Part shown: piece by piece, positions 24,509 through 33,582 of the stretch
Layout of the letters: every line of letters begins with the position of its first letter
Position numbering within the stretch: position 1 is the first letter of the stretch
Source: Poriferisodalis sp965231925
GTDB lineage: Bacteria; Actinomycetota; Acidimicrobiia; Acidimicrobiales; Poriferisodalaceae
Assembly: GCA_965231925.1 (NCBI GenBank)
Contig: OZ246894.1
Location: forward strand, 496,001-560,000
DNA length: 64,000 nucleotides
Reading direction: 5' to 3'
Program-made: the position numbers and the translations under genes
The notes under the pieces: generated by a model
What the model was told of the DNA's origin: nothing
Databases searched by the model: none
Seen by the model: the letters and a program-made list of their open reading frames with translations, nothing else

Positions 24509-25696
24509 ATGAGCGACCCGTACGCCGTGCTCGGTCTCTCCGCGTCAGCCTCGGTTGATGAAATCCGCAGCGCGTATCGCGGACGGATGAGGGCCGTGCA
24601 TCCCGACACCAAGCACGGCGACGAGGAGGCCGCCAAGACGGTGAATGCGGCGTACGCGTTGCTGTCGGACCCTAATAGCCGGCGTCGCTATGACATGGCC
24701 CGAAACGCAGCGGCTCGCCGCCGCGATGAACGCGTCGGAGAACCGGCGTACTGCCCGCACTGCGGAATCGACCTGTCGCAGGTCGTCTCGGCCCAGGCAC
24801 ATCTCGCCCGGCACAGGCGAGAACGGCTGAGGGCCTGTCAAATCTGCGACCGAGGACCGGCTCAAGAAGTGCTCTACCGCTCCGTTGTTGGCGTGTGGCT
24901 GTTTTGGCGCCGCTATCGGTTCAGCGCTCGCGTCTGCAAGCACTGCAGCACCGGGGCGTTCCGCGAAATGCAGGCACGCACGCTCGCATTCGGCTGGTGG
25001 AGTTACGTCGGGTTCTTCCTCACGCCTTATTACCTGGTTCGCAACAGCTCCCAAGTTCGACTCACTCAAACGCTCAGGACACCCGAACCCAACGATCCGC
25101 TCATCGAGGCGACTCTCACGGGAACGCCGGTATTCCTGCGGCGAAAAGTGATTGTCGTTCTCGCTGCTGTCGCGCTCGTGGTGATCGTCGGTGTCATCGG
25201 TGGGTCCTTCAGCTCCCCGTCAGCGTCTTCATCAGCAGCAGCGGAAGCCGGGACGGCGACAGACGGCCCGTCTCCGAGCATCACCGACGACCTCGGAGCA
25301 GCCTCCAGCTGGGCCGTCGACAGCTGCGTCGCTATCAACCCGGACGACGGCCGAGTCAGGCCAGTCGCGTGCTCGTCCTCGCTCGCTGCTGGTTCGGTCG
25401 TTTCGGTCAAGACGGGAAGCGACCTGTGCTCGTCGCCCGCGGACATCGGCGTCGAACTCCAAACAGGTCGCGTCGCGTGCGTCGACGACTGGAGCTATGA
25501 GTTTCGAGATCGATGGCGTATCGGGGCCTGCGTCACATTCGATAATGATCTGGTGGAATTGGTCGACTGTGCCTCGGGGCAAGTCGACGGCCACATCGTC
25601 GCGATCACGTCAACCCCCAACGCATGCCCTGCGCGTGTTGAGTCCTACATGAACTACGACGCCGACAACGTCGTATGCCTGAGCCATAGCCGCTAG
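24509..25696 (+). CDS. J-domain membrane protein with zinc-finger-like Cys pairs
   Basis: The 395-residue protein starts with a J domain (YAVLGLSASASVDEIRSAYR, HPD at 31-33, LLSDPNSRRRYD), so it should stimulate an Hsp70. Then come CPHCGID (about 82), CQICD (about 113) and CKHC (about 141) Cys pairs, one transmembrane helix near 212-235 and a Ser/Ala-rich linker. The outer domain has several cysteines (SCVAI, VACSS, LCSSP, VACVD, ACVTF). ATG 24509 follows GGTGGG; GTG 24497 is possible. Function unknown. Confidence 0.75.
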   Translation: MSDPYAVLGLSASASVDEIRSAYRGRMRAVHPDTKHGDEEAAKTVNAAYALLSDPNSRRRYDMARNAAARRRDERVGEPAYCPHCGIDLSQVVSAQAHLARHRRERLRACQICDRGPAQEVLYRSVVGVWLFWRRYRFSARVCKHCSTGAFREMQARTLAFGWWSYVGFFLTPYYLVRNSSQVRLTQTLRTPEPNDPLIEATLTGTPVFLRRKVIVVLAAVALVVIVGVIGGSFSSPSASSSAAAEAGTATDGPSPSITDDLGAASSWAVDSCVAINPDDGRVRPVACSSSLAAGSVVSVKTGSDLCSSPADIGVELQTGRVACVDDWSYEFRDRWRIGACVTFDNDLVELVDCASGQVDGHIVAITSTPNACPARVESYMNYDADNVVCLSHSR

Positions 25697-26011
25697 GGGC
25701 GCATCGAGCCGTGTAGCCAAGGCGCAGACCAACTCGGTCCTGCGACGCGTTTCGCCGAGCGCGAGATCGCGTTCCTCGCGGTCCTCACACGCGCTCCGAT
25801 TTCAGCGTGATCGCGTTTCCCGAGCCGAATTCACAACGCTGTGACCTGCGGAAACGCTATTCCGCACACGTCCCTCGACGGGCCGAACTGCCGGTCGAAG
25901 TCCGGTCGAACGCCTGGCGCCAACCGCGAGTCTGCCCGACCTAGGCATGCGGTTCAGACCCCCGCGCTCATGCCGCAGAGACGCCCGCTGCGGGGCGCCC
26001 CACTCGGTGCG
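25697..26011. other. Intergenic region with repeat A, copy 2
   Basis: No gene is supported between the J-domain gene and the end of the enoyl-CoA hydratase gene. The part 25876-25975 is the second copy of repeat A (the first is at 22725-22824). The rest shows no clear hairpin or ORF. Confidence 0.5.
25876..25975. repeat. Direct repeat A, copy 2
   Basis: It aligns gap-free with 22725-22824 at about 80 percent. Both copies are on the same strand, about 3.15 kb apart. Confidence 0.75.
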
Positions 26012-26770
26012 TCAGCGGCCCGTCCAGACGGGATCGCGCTTCTCCACAAAGGCGCGCGGCCCCTCCAAGAAGTCCTCGGTGCCCAAGATGTTGCGGAAGT
26101 GGTCCTTGGTGATCTCCCAGCCGTCGTCCTCTGAGCGTGCATGGCTCTCGAGTACAACGGCGCGGCTCTCGCGCACTGACTTGGGCGCGTTTGCGATGAT
26201 CCGATCTGCCAGGGCCATGGCCGCGGGGACAACCTCGCCTTCGTCGGCCATCTCGTTCACGAGGCCGAGCTGGTAGGCACGCTCTGCGGAAATCGGATCT
26301 CCCGTCATGGCGAGCTCCAGCGCCACGTTGCGCCCTACTACCTGCGGAAGCCGGAACAGCCCGCCCGCGGCGGCCACCAGCGACCGCTTCACCTCGGGAA
26401 TTCCGAAGCGGGCCCGGGGCGAGGCCACCACCAAGTCGCATGACAGCACGATCTCGAGCCCGCCGGCCAGCGCCGCCCCGTCCACCGCTGCGATGAGCGG
26501 CTTGGTGCGGGGATACCGCGCCAGTCCGGCGAAACCGCCTTTCTCCGTCTCGATCGGCTTCTTTGCTGCGACCGACTTGAGATCGGCGCCAGCGCTGAAC
26601 ACGGTGCCGGTTCCCGCAAGGATCCCGACCCACACCTCAGGGTCAGCCTCGAAGGTGTCGAGATGAGCTTCCATCTCCGAGGACACCTCGTGGCTGATGG
26701 CATTGCGGGCTTCGGGCCGGTTCAGCGTGAAGATCGCCACCCGCCTCTGGACTTCGTAATCAACGACCAT
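26012..26770 (-). CDS. Enoyl-CoA hydratase/isomerase family protein
   Basis: The 252-residue crotonase begins RVAIFTLNRPEARNAIS and has the oxyanion-hole segments FSAGADLKSV (about 56-65) and DGAALAGGLEIVLSCDL (about 93-109). A Glu in FGIPEVKRSL matches a catalytic glutamate. It would hydrate or isomerise an acyl-CoA double bond. It lies in the segment flanked by repeats A and B. Substrate unknown. Confidence 0.9.
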   Translation of the reverse strand: MVVDYEVQRRVAIFTLNRPEARNAISHEVSSEMEAHLDTFEADPEVWVGILAGTGTVFSAGADLKSVAAKKPIETEKGGFAGLARYPRTKPLIAAVDGAALAGGLEIVLSCDLVVASPRARFGIPEVKRSLVAAAGGLFRLPQVVGRNVALELAMTGDPISAERAYQLGLVNEMADEGEVVPAAMALADRIIANAPKSVRESRAVVLESHARSEDDGWEITKDHFRNILGTEDFLEGPRAFVEKRDPVWTGR

Positions 26771-26784
26771 CGCGCCAATCTATG

Positions 26785-26850
26785 AGGCTGAGCCGCTCAG
26801 CGGCGAAGCCGTGGCCCGAGCGGCCCGTGAGCGCAGCGAACAAGAGCGGG
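26785..26850. repeat. Dispersed repeat C, copy 2
   Basis: This is the reverse complement of 7525-7589 with small differences. It lies directly upstream of the enoyl-CoA hydratase start and may contain its promoter. Confidence 0.7.
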
Positions 26851-26872
26851 GTGCATGAGGCTGGGCGAAACC

Positions 26873-27021
26873 CCGCTCCGCGGCATGCACATGCTCATCG
26901 GCCGAGACATCCGCCGGCATGGGCAGCTGACGTGGGACGGCCCGGCGGCGGTCGCGACACTACGGTTTCCCGCTGCCGCGAATTAGCGGCGGATGTCGGG
27001 GGCGCCGAGGCGGGCGGCGTC
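26873..27021. repeat. Direct repeat B, copy 2
   Basis: About 149 bases nearly identical to 23642-23790 on the same strand (offset 3231). It includes the true 3' end of glpD on the minus strand and a headless retropepsin tail on the plus strand. Confidence 0.85.
26880..26986 (+). pseudogene. Retropepsin C-terminal fragment
   Basis: The plus strand encodes MHMLIGRDIRRHGQLTWDG and the rest of the retropepsin C-terminus to the same stop, matching the last 35 codons of the gene ending at 23755. No DTG active site precedes it. It is the stub left by the duplication or insertion that made the two B repeats. Confidence 0.75.
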
Positions 27022-28818
27022 GGCGGTCTGGTCGTCGGGGCGGGTTTGGCTGTCTCGCTCGGCCTCAACTCGTGCTTGGTAGTGCCAGACCTCTCGCTCG
27101 ACCGCCTCGGGTGACCAGCCGAGTTCGGCGCCCATCAATTCGGCCGTGTCCTGGGCAACGTCGATGCCGCGGTCCCATGACTCCACCGACAGCCGTGTGC
27201 GTCGGGTCAGCACGTCATCGAGGTGCAGGGCACCCTCGCTGCGGACTGCGTGGGTCACCTCGGCTCGCAGGTAGGGCAGATCCGCAGCCAGCGGCTCGCC
27301 CAAGTCGGGCTGGGCGGCGATCAACTCGAGCACCTCGGTGATCCGGTCGCCATGGCGATCCAGCAGGTGTGCAGCCGCGGCACGGCTGACTCCCACACGG
27401 GCGCCGAGTTCGTCGTGGCGCTGCCGGAGCTCCTCGTAGCCAGTGGCGCCCACGAGCGGTGTGACCAGCGTGGCGGATCGGCGCGCCGCAGCATCTCGAC
27501 GGCGACGGGGCAGCTTCGGCGGCGTGCGTCCGTGGGCCGACTCCACCTCCTCGAGGGCCAGCTCGACGGTGTCTGCTGCTATGACCCGGTAGGTCGTGTA
27601 CTTGCCGCCGGCCGCCGAGACCAGCCCGGGTGCCACGCGGGTGATGCTGTGCTCGCGGCTCAGCTTGGCCGACTGCTCGCTCACCGACGGATCGTCGCCG
27701 GCAACCAGCGGCCGCAGTCCCGCATAGACGCCGCAGATGTCCTCGCGGCTGATCGGGTCGGCCAGCACACTGTTGACACGCTGAAGCAGCAGTTCGATGT
27801 CGGCGCTGCTCGCTGCGGGGTGGGCGTAGTCAAGATCCCAGTCGCTGTCGGTGGTGCCGATGATCCAGCGGTCGCCCCACGGCACCACGAAGAGCACGCT
27901 GGGAGGTGTCGGCACGATCAGCCCGCAATTCAGGTCGATCCGCTCGCGCGGGACCAGCAGGTGGATCCCTTTCGATGCCCGGATGCGGGTACGCGTGAGA
28001 TCAGGGGTGTGCGCGCCGCGCTCGGCTAGTTGCTCGATCTGGCTGGTCCATACGCCGGTGGCATTGATCACGGCGTCGGCATCGAGCTTGAACGTGCGGC
28101 CGGTCTCGCCGCAATGCGCGATCACGCCGCGGACTGCGCCGTCGGTGACGATCAGCTCCTGCACACGGGTTGAGGTGAGGATGCGGGCCCCACGCGCAGC
28201 AGCCGTTCGGGCGATGGCAACGACCAGCCGCGCGTCGTCGGTCTGGCCGTCCCAATAGGTGATGCCGCCCCGCACGATTTCGGGATCGAGCCCCGGTGCG
28301 AGTCGCTTCGTGCCGCGCGCACCGAGGTGCCGGTGCGAAGCGATCGCGTGGCGCCGCCGACCTGCCATCGCGCTGTACAGCGCGATGCCTGCGCCGGTGC
28401 GCAGTCGTTCCCGCAAGCCTCGTCGAATCGGGTACAGGAACTGCACGGGGCGAACGAGGTGGGGAGCCAGCGTTCCCAGCAGCAGACGGCGCTCGGTCAG
28501 CGACTCGGCCACGAGGCCGAACTCGAGGCGCTGCAGGTAGCGCAGGCCGCCGTGGATCAGCTTCGACGAACGGCTCGACGTGCCCGACGCCAGATCGCGC
28601 TGCTCGAGCAGCGCCACGCTGCGGCCCCGCAGTGCCAGATCGAGGGCGCAGCCAGCGCCCGTGACACCGCCGCCGATGACGATCACGTCAACGCGGCCAT
28701 CGCCTTGGCCGCCGCTGAGCTCGTCGAGCCACGCAGCGCGTTGTGCCGGTCCCAGCCGACTGTCGCGGGCGGTGTCGGCCGGGGATGCGCCGTTGCCGGT
28801 CGCGGCAGGGTCATTCAT
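26983..28818 (-). CDS. glpD: FAD-dependent glycerol-3-phosphate dehydrogenase
   Basis: The 611-residue protein oxidises glycerol-3-phosphate to dihydroxyacetone phosphate, passing electrons to quinone. It has the FAD motif VIVIGGGVTGAGCALD (about 45-60), RSSKLIHGGLRYL (about 83-95), VPWGDRWIIGTTDSDW (about 325-340) and AGGKYTTYR (about 410). The C-terminal DAO_C domain is present. The GTG/ATG region at 28818 gives a short extra N-terminus. Its last codons lie in repeat B. A class II aldolase gene is just upstream on the same strand. Confidence 0.92.
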   Translation of the reverse strand: MNDPAATGNGASPADTARDSRLGPAQRAAWLDELSGGQGDGRVDVIVIGGGVTGAGCALDLALRGRSVALLEQRDLASGTSSRSSKLIHGGLRYLQRLEFGLVAESLTERRLLLGTLAPHLVRPVQFLYPIRRGLRERLRTGAGIALYSAMAGRRRHAIASHRHLGARGTKRLAPGLDPEIVRGGITYWDGQTDDARLVVAIARTAAARGARILTSTRVQELIVTDGAVRGVIAHCGETGRTFKLDADAVINATGVWTSQIEQLAERGAHTPDLTRTRIRASKGIHLLVPRERIDLNCGLIVPTPPSVLFVVPWGDRWIIGTTDSDWDLDYAHPAASSADIELLLQRVNSVLADPISREDICGVYAGLRPLVAGDDPSVSEQSAKLSREHSITRVAPGLVSAAGGKYTTYRVIAADTVELALEEVESAHGRTPPKLPRRRRDAAARRSATLVTPLVGATGYEELRQRHDELGARVGVSRAAAAHLLDRHGDRITEVLELIAAQPDLGEPLAADLPYLRAEVTHAVRSEGALHLDDVLTRRTRLSVESWDRGIDVAQDTAELMGAELGWSPEAVEREVWHYQARVEAERDSQTRPDDQTADAARLGAPDIRR

Positions 28819-28850
28819 TGGTCAGCCGAGGTGTGATCTCACCCGTGAGT

Positions 28851-29624
28851 TCAGGCGAACTCGTGCGCCAAGTGGCGCCGGGCGGCCCAGCCGAACAGGT
28901 GCCAACCGAAGTCGCCTTGGGTCAGGTTGTCGTGGGCGATGCGGGCCGCCTCCGCGGAGATCGGGATGGCCTTGCGGGCTTTCATCTGGACCTCGGCAAC
29001 GCGCTCGGCGAGCACGAACCAGCCGACCGCATCGGCCGGGCTCGATCCGACCGTCAACAGGCCGTGGTTGGCGAGAATCACGGTGCGGCAGTCGCCGAGC
29101 GCGGCTGCGATGCGCTTGCCCCCGTCGGTCGAGAGGATCTGCACCTCTTCGTTGTCGAAGAGGGCATGGTCGTCGAAGAAACAGGTCGCTTCCTGGTTGA
29201 TGGGTTCCATCATCCGGCGCTCGGCCGAGAACGGCGTGCCCCACTGGGTGTGCGTGTGCGCGGCGGCGCCGATGTCTGGACGGGCCTCGTGGATGGGGTA
29301 ATGGATGCGGTACGCGCTGTTGTTGATCGGCGCAGGCTGGCCTTGCTGGTCGGTGGCCGTGCCGTCAGGAGCCACGAGCACGAGGTCGCCGACAGCGGCC
29401 CGCTCGAAGGGCACGCCGTATCGCAGCAGCCACATGTGATCCGGCCGCATCGTGTCGCGGCAGGTGATGTGGCCATCGCCCAGCTCGCCCCATCGCAGCA
29501 CCCCGAACAGGCGATAGGCGCGGGCCAGGTCGACGAGCAGGCGGGCGCGTTCGGCATGCGGATCGGCCTCGAATGGCTCGGTGACATCCGCTGTGTCTTC
29601 CGCTGGGACGTTGGGAGTTTCCAC
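28851..29624 (-). CDS. Class II aldolase/adducin family protein
   Basis: The 257-residue protein has the zinc-binding pair in GAAAHTHTQWG (about 138-148) and a third His in ILANHGLLTVG (about 205-215), as in fuculose-phosphate aldolases and related epimerases. It starts with an acidic tail before the domain. It lies 32 nt upstream of glpD; dihydroxyacetone phosphate from an aldolase reaction would fit glycerol-phosphate metabolism, but this is inference. Confidence 0.85.
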   Translation of the reverse strand: METPNVPAEDTADVTEPFEADPHAERARLLVDLARAYRLFGVLRWGELGDGHITCRDTMRPDHMWLLRYGVPFERAAVGDLVLVAPDGTATDQQGQPAPINNSAYRIHYPIHEARPDIGAAAHTHTQWGTPFSAERRMMEPINQEATCFFDDHALFDNEEVQILSTDGGKRIAAALGDCRTVILANHGLLTVGSSPADAVGWFVLAERVAEVQMKARKAIPISAEAARIAHDNLTQGDFGWHLFGWAARRHLAHEFA

Positions 29625-29726
29625 GTCGCGAATTCTCTCATACCTGCCGCGCGTCGCAGCACGTCCGCAATCGGTTGCGGGCTAGCCTCGACTCACCAGG
29701 CGTGCGCATCCGAGCCGGGGGGTTCC

Positions 29727-30884
<1,158 letters not shown>

Positions 30885-30994
30885 GCATCACGAGGCTGTC
30901 TCAATCGGCGGTGGCGTGGCGGTGCTGCTGTCTCCCCGTCGGACTCGGGAGCGGCGTTGAACGACGTGTTAGCGGCCGTCCCGATAGCAGGGAT

Positions 30995-31492
30995 TCACGC
31001 TCGCGCCCGGCTACTGCGGGCTATCGCGTCAGATATCGGGCCGAGACGCGATGGGCCGGAGAACGCGCCGTAGTCCAGCAGAATCTGGATGTCCTCGGCG
31101 TCCATGGTTGCGATGGTCCCGAAGACTCGCGAAATCGCGGAGGCACGGGACTTCGATGCCGGCTCCTCGATGTCGTATTCACGGCAAAAGTGGGCAATGT
31201 CGCCGAAGGTCGGCATGAAGGACTTCTCGTCGAATCTCTTCGCGAGCAGTACGACGCTGTCGGCTGTCTCACTCGACAGGTCCATCTTCTCGACGCGCTC
31301 CAAGGCGGTGGCCGCTCGCTTCCGCTTAGGTCTCGAGTCCGCCGCGCGCTGTGTAGGGCTGCCGGAACTGGGCACTGCGTCTTGCGCATGGCCGTCGAGC
31401 CCACCGATCTCGTGGAGCAATCGGCTGACCTGCTCGAGCCCATGTTCTTGTACAAGCTCTCGCAGCGAAGCCACGAGTCGGTCTCCTGTCAC
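30995..31492 (-). CDS. Unknown partner of ParA-like ATPase
   Basis: The 165-residue protein is not recognised. It begins with a helical stretch (RLVASLRELVQEHGLEQVSRL), then a basic linker (RPKRKRAA), and a helical C-terminal half (AEDIQILLDYG). Its start overlaps the end of the ParA-like gene by 4 nt, so they are coupled. It may act as the adaptor or DNA-binding partner of the ATPase, in the place a ParB would take. Confidence 0.5.
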   Translation of the reverse strand: MTGDRLVASLRELVQEHGLEQVSRLLHEIGGLDGHAQDAVPSSGSPTQRAADSRPKRKRAATALERVEKMDLSSETADSVVLLAKRFDEKSFMPTFGDIAHFCREYDIEEPASKSRASAISRVFGTIATMDAEDIQILLDYGAFSGPSRLGPISDAIARSSRARA

Positions 31493-32328
31493 GGCAGGTA
31501 TCCCTCCTCGGACAAGGAGCGGTGCAGTTCCTTCTTAAAATAGCGGAACTTGTGGGCGTTACCGGTCCAGCTGTAGTCGCCTCGCATCAGCTTCGGGAAT
31601 CCGCGCGAGAACGGGATCTGATTGGCGAAGATTCGCCAGTCGTGCTGTGCGGCTTCGCCCCTAATGTCGGCCATTGCCCGTGCCTTTTCGGGTCCGCCGT
31701 CGTTTCCACCATCGTACGTCGCATTGTTGATCACGATGCCGAGCACATCGAGCTCGTGCCCAGGGTTCTTCTCCCTAAATTCCTGCAGCGATCTGTGAAG
31801 CAGCGGGAACCCGATGGTGGCGAAGTACTCGGGGCGAACGGGAACGAGAACAAACCGCGAAGCGTGGTAGGCCGCTCGCGTGAGAACCGACTCCGTCGGT
31901 GCGCAGTCGATCAAGACGATGTCGACGTCGTTGAATCCGTCGGCGATGAAACGTGCGAGAGCATGAACATCGGCTCGTGATGCGTCACACAGGTTGTCGG
32001 AGAAATCGAACCTGGAAGGAATGATGCGCAGTTTGCCGCGGGTGCCCAGAATTGTCCGCGCCACCTCGGTCGGGTCAAGCGGGTTCGGCGAGGGCGCGCT
32101 GCCGGGAGGTTGAAATCCCTTGAATACTTCGACCACGGACGGAGATTTGTCGTCCAGGAACCGTCGGTATCCCGTCTCGCCCATGAGCGCTTGCGACATG
32201 TTCGCCTGAGGATCTAAGTCGATCGCCAAGACTCTGTGGGATAGCGCGAATCGCTTGCAGAGCAACGCCGCAATCGTTGTCTTGCCGACGCCGCCCTTCA
32301 TATTGATCACGGCAATAGCGACTGTCAC
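31489..32328 (-). CDS. parA: ParA/MinD-type ATPase
   Basis: The 279-residue protein has the deviant Walker A MKGGVGKTTIA (about 9-19), DLDPQANMSQAL (about 34-45), and VLIDCAPTESVLTRAA (about 125). Such ATPases move or position plasmids, chromosomes or large complexes. GTG 32328 or GTG 32343 are possible starts; the frame is open further up but passes through a terminator hairpin. With only one small partner and no parS site seen, it may not be the chromosome ParA. Confidence 0.82.
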   Translation of the reverse strand: MTVAIAVINMKGGVGKTTIAALLCKRFALSHRVLAIDLDPQANMSQALMGETGYRRFLDDKSPSVVEVFKGFQPPGSAPSPNPLDPTEVARTILGTRGKLRIIPSRFDFSDNLCDASRADVHALARFIADGFNDVDIVLIDCAPTESVLTRAAYHASRFVLVPVRPEYFATIGFPLLHRSLQEFREKNPGHELDVLGIVINNATYDGGNDGGPEKARAMADIRGEAAQHDWRIFANQIPFSRGFPKLMRGDYSWTGNAHKFRYFKKELHRSLSEEGYLP

Positions 32329-32417
32329 GCGCGTCTCCCACACGAGGTTGTGCCTGTCCACCAACAGGCTGGCACCGTAGCGGTCCAGCAGCTCGGAAGG
32401 CGTAGGAATAAATGCCC

Positions 32418-32439
32418 TCCCTCCGACCGCTCGGAGGGA
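32418..32439 (-). terminator. Hairpin after LLM gene
   Basis: TCCCTCCGA and TCGGAGGGA form a 9-bp stem with a 4-nt loop, followed on the minus strand by GGGCATTTATTCC. It lies 27 nt after the LLM gene stop and before the ParA gene, so it likely ends that transcript. Confidence 0.55.
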
Positions 32440-32465
32440 CTCGCCGACATGCGAGCCGACAAGCG

Positions 32466-33551
32466 CTATTGGGTTGCGCTCCCGTCCCACAGGGGTTGGT
32501 GGGGCATGGATTGCAGCACGAGCCGGCCGAACAGATCGCACTCGGCGAGGTGCGGATAGCCCGACAGGATGAACGCATCGATGCCCGCTGCTCGGTAGGC
32601 GTCGAGCTTTGCGGCGACCTCGTCGGGATCGCCCACGATGGCTGCCCCTGCGCCGCTGCGGGCACGGCCGATGCCCGTCCACAAGCCTTCCTCGGCGAAG
32701 CCGTCGCTGTCGGCGTTGTCTCGCAGCTCGGCCTGGCGTCGCACGCCGACCGACGCCGAATCGAGCGCCCGTGCCCGGATTGCCGCCCCGGTGTCGTCGT
32801 CGAGTTGGCTGACGAGCCGCTTGGTGGCCTCTATGGCGTCTGCGTGCGTGTCCCGCACGATCACATGTGACCGCAGACCGAACTTGAGCTCACGCCCGAC
32901 CGCAGCAGCGCGATCTCGCATTTCGCTGACGGTGTCGGCAACGCCCGCCACGGTGTCGGGCCATGTGAGAAAGACGTCCGCGGCGACGGCGGCAGTGTCT
33001 TTCGCGTCGTCGGAGAAGCCACCGAAATAGAACGGCGGGCACTGCCCGCTGACCGTGCGGACGCGGGGAGGGTCGAGCTGGACGGACACGAACTCGCCGT
33101 CGAAGTCGACGGGCTGGCCGTCGAGGAGGGTCCGCAGCACGCTCATGTACTCGCGAGTGCGTCGGTAGCGCGGGGCCGACGGCAACGGCGCGCCGGGAAG
33201 GTCGCTGGAGATGATGTTGATGGTCAGGCGCCCCGCGGACATGCGGTCGATGGTGGCGAGCTGGCGCGCCAATTGCGGTGGCCACAGCTCGCCCATGCGA
33301 ACGGCAAGGAGCAGGTTGATGCGCTCGGTCTGCGTGGCGATGCCAGCGGCGAACGAGGTGGCGTCGATGCCGAGGTCGTAGCCCGAAGGCAGCAGCACGT
33401 TGTCGAAGCCGTTGCGCTCCGCGGCCGTGACAATCTCGGCGCAGTGCTCCCACGAGCTCGCCAGGTTCGGATCCGGCACGCCCAAGAACTCGTAGTCGTC
33501 GTCGCACAGCGCCGAGAACCACGCAATCTCCGGCGGCGATGCTGTGTTCAT
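32466..33551 (-). CDS. LLM-class (SsuD-like) flavin monooxygenase
   Basis: The 361-residue protein resembles alkanesulfonate monooxygenase: EIAWFSALCDD at the start, NGFDNVLLPSGYDLGIDATSFA, INLLLAVRMGELWPPQLARQLATID, and RLTINIISSDLPG. Such enzymes use FMNH2 and O2. No flavin reductase is next to it. It lies between the ParA pair and the Gfo/Idh/MocA gene. The substrate may be an organosulfur compound, but the sequence cannot prove that. Confidence 0.85.
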   Translation of the reverse strand: MNTASPPEIAWFSALCDDDYEFLGVPDPNLASSWEHCAEIVTAAERNGFDNVLLPSGYDLGIDATSFAAGIATQTERINLLLAVRMGELWPPQLARQLATIDRMSAGRLTINIISSDLPGAPLPSAPRYRRTREYMSVLRTLLDGQPVDFDGEFVSVQLDPPRVRTVSGQCPPFYFGGFSDDAKDTAAVAADVFLTWPDTVAGVADTVSEMRDRAAAVGRELKFGLRSHVIVRDTHADAIEATKRLVSQLDDDTGAAIRARALDSASVGVRRQAELRDNADSDGFAEEGLWTGIGRARSGAGAAIVGDPDEVAAKLDAYRAAGIDAFILSGYPHLAECDLFGRLVLQSMPHQPLWDGSATQ

Positions 33552-33582
33552 GGCCGCGGCTCCGCAAGCTGCGCCGCGGTGC

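Noticed and set aside
32344..32465. Longer N-terminus for the ParA-like protein
   Set aside because: The extension would include a terminator hairpin after the LLM gene, and the Walker A motif would be far from its usual place.
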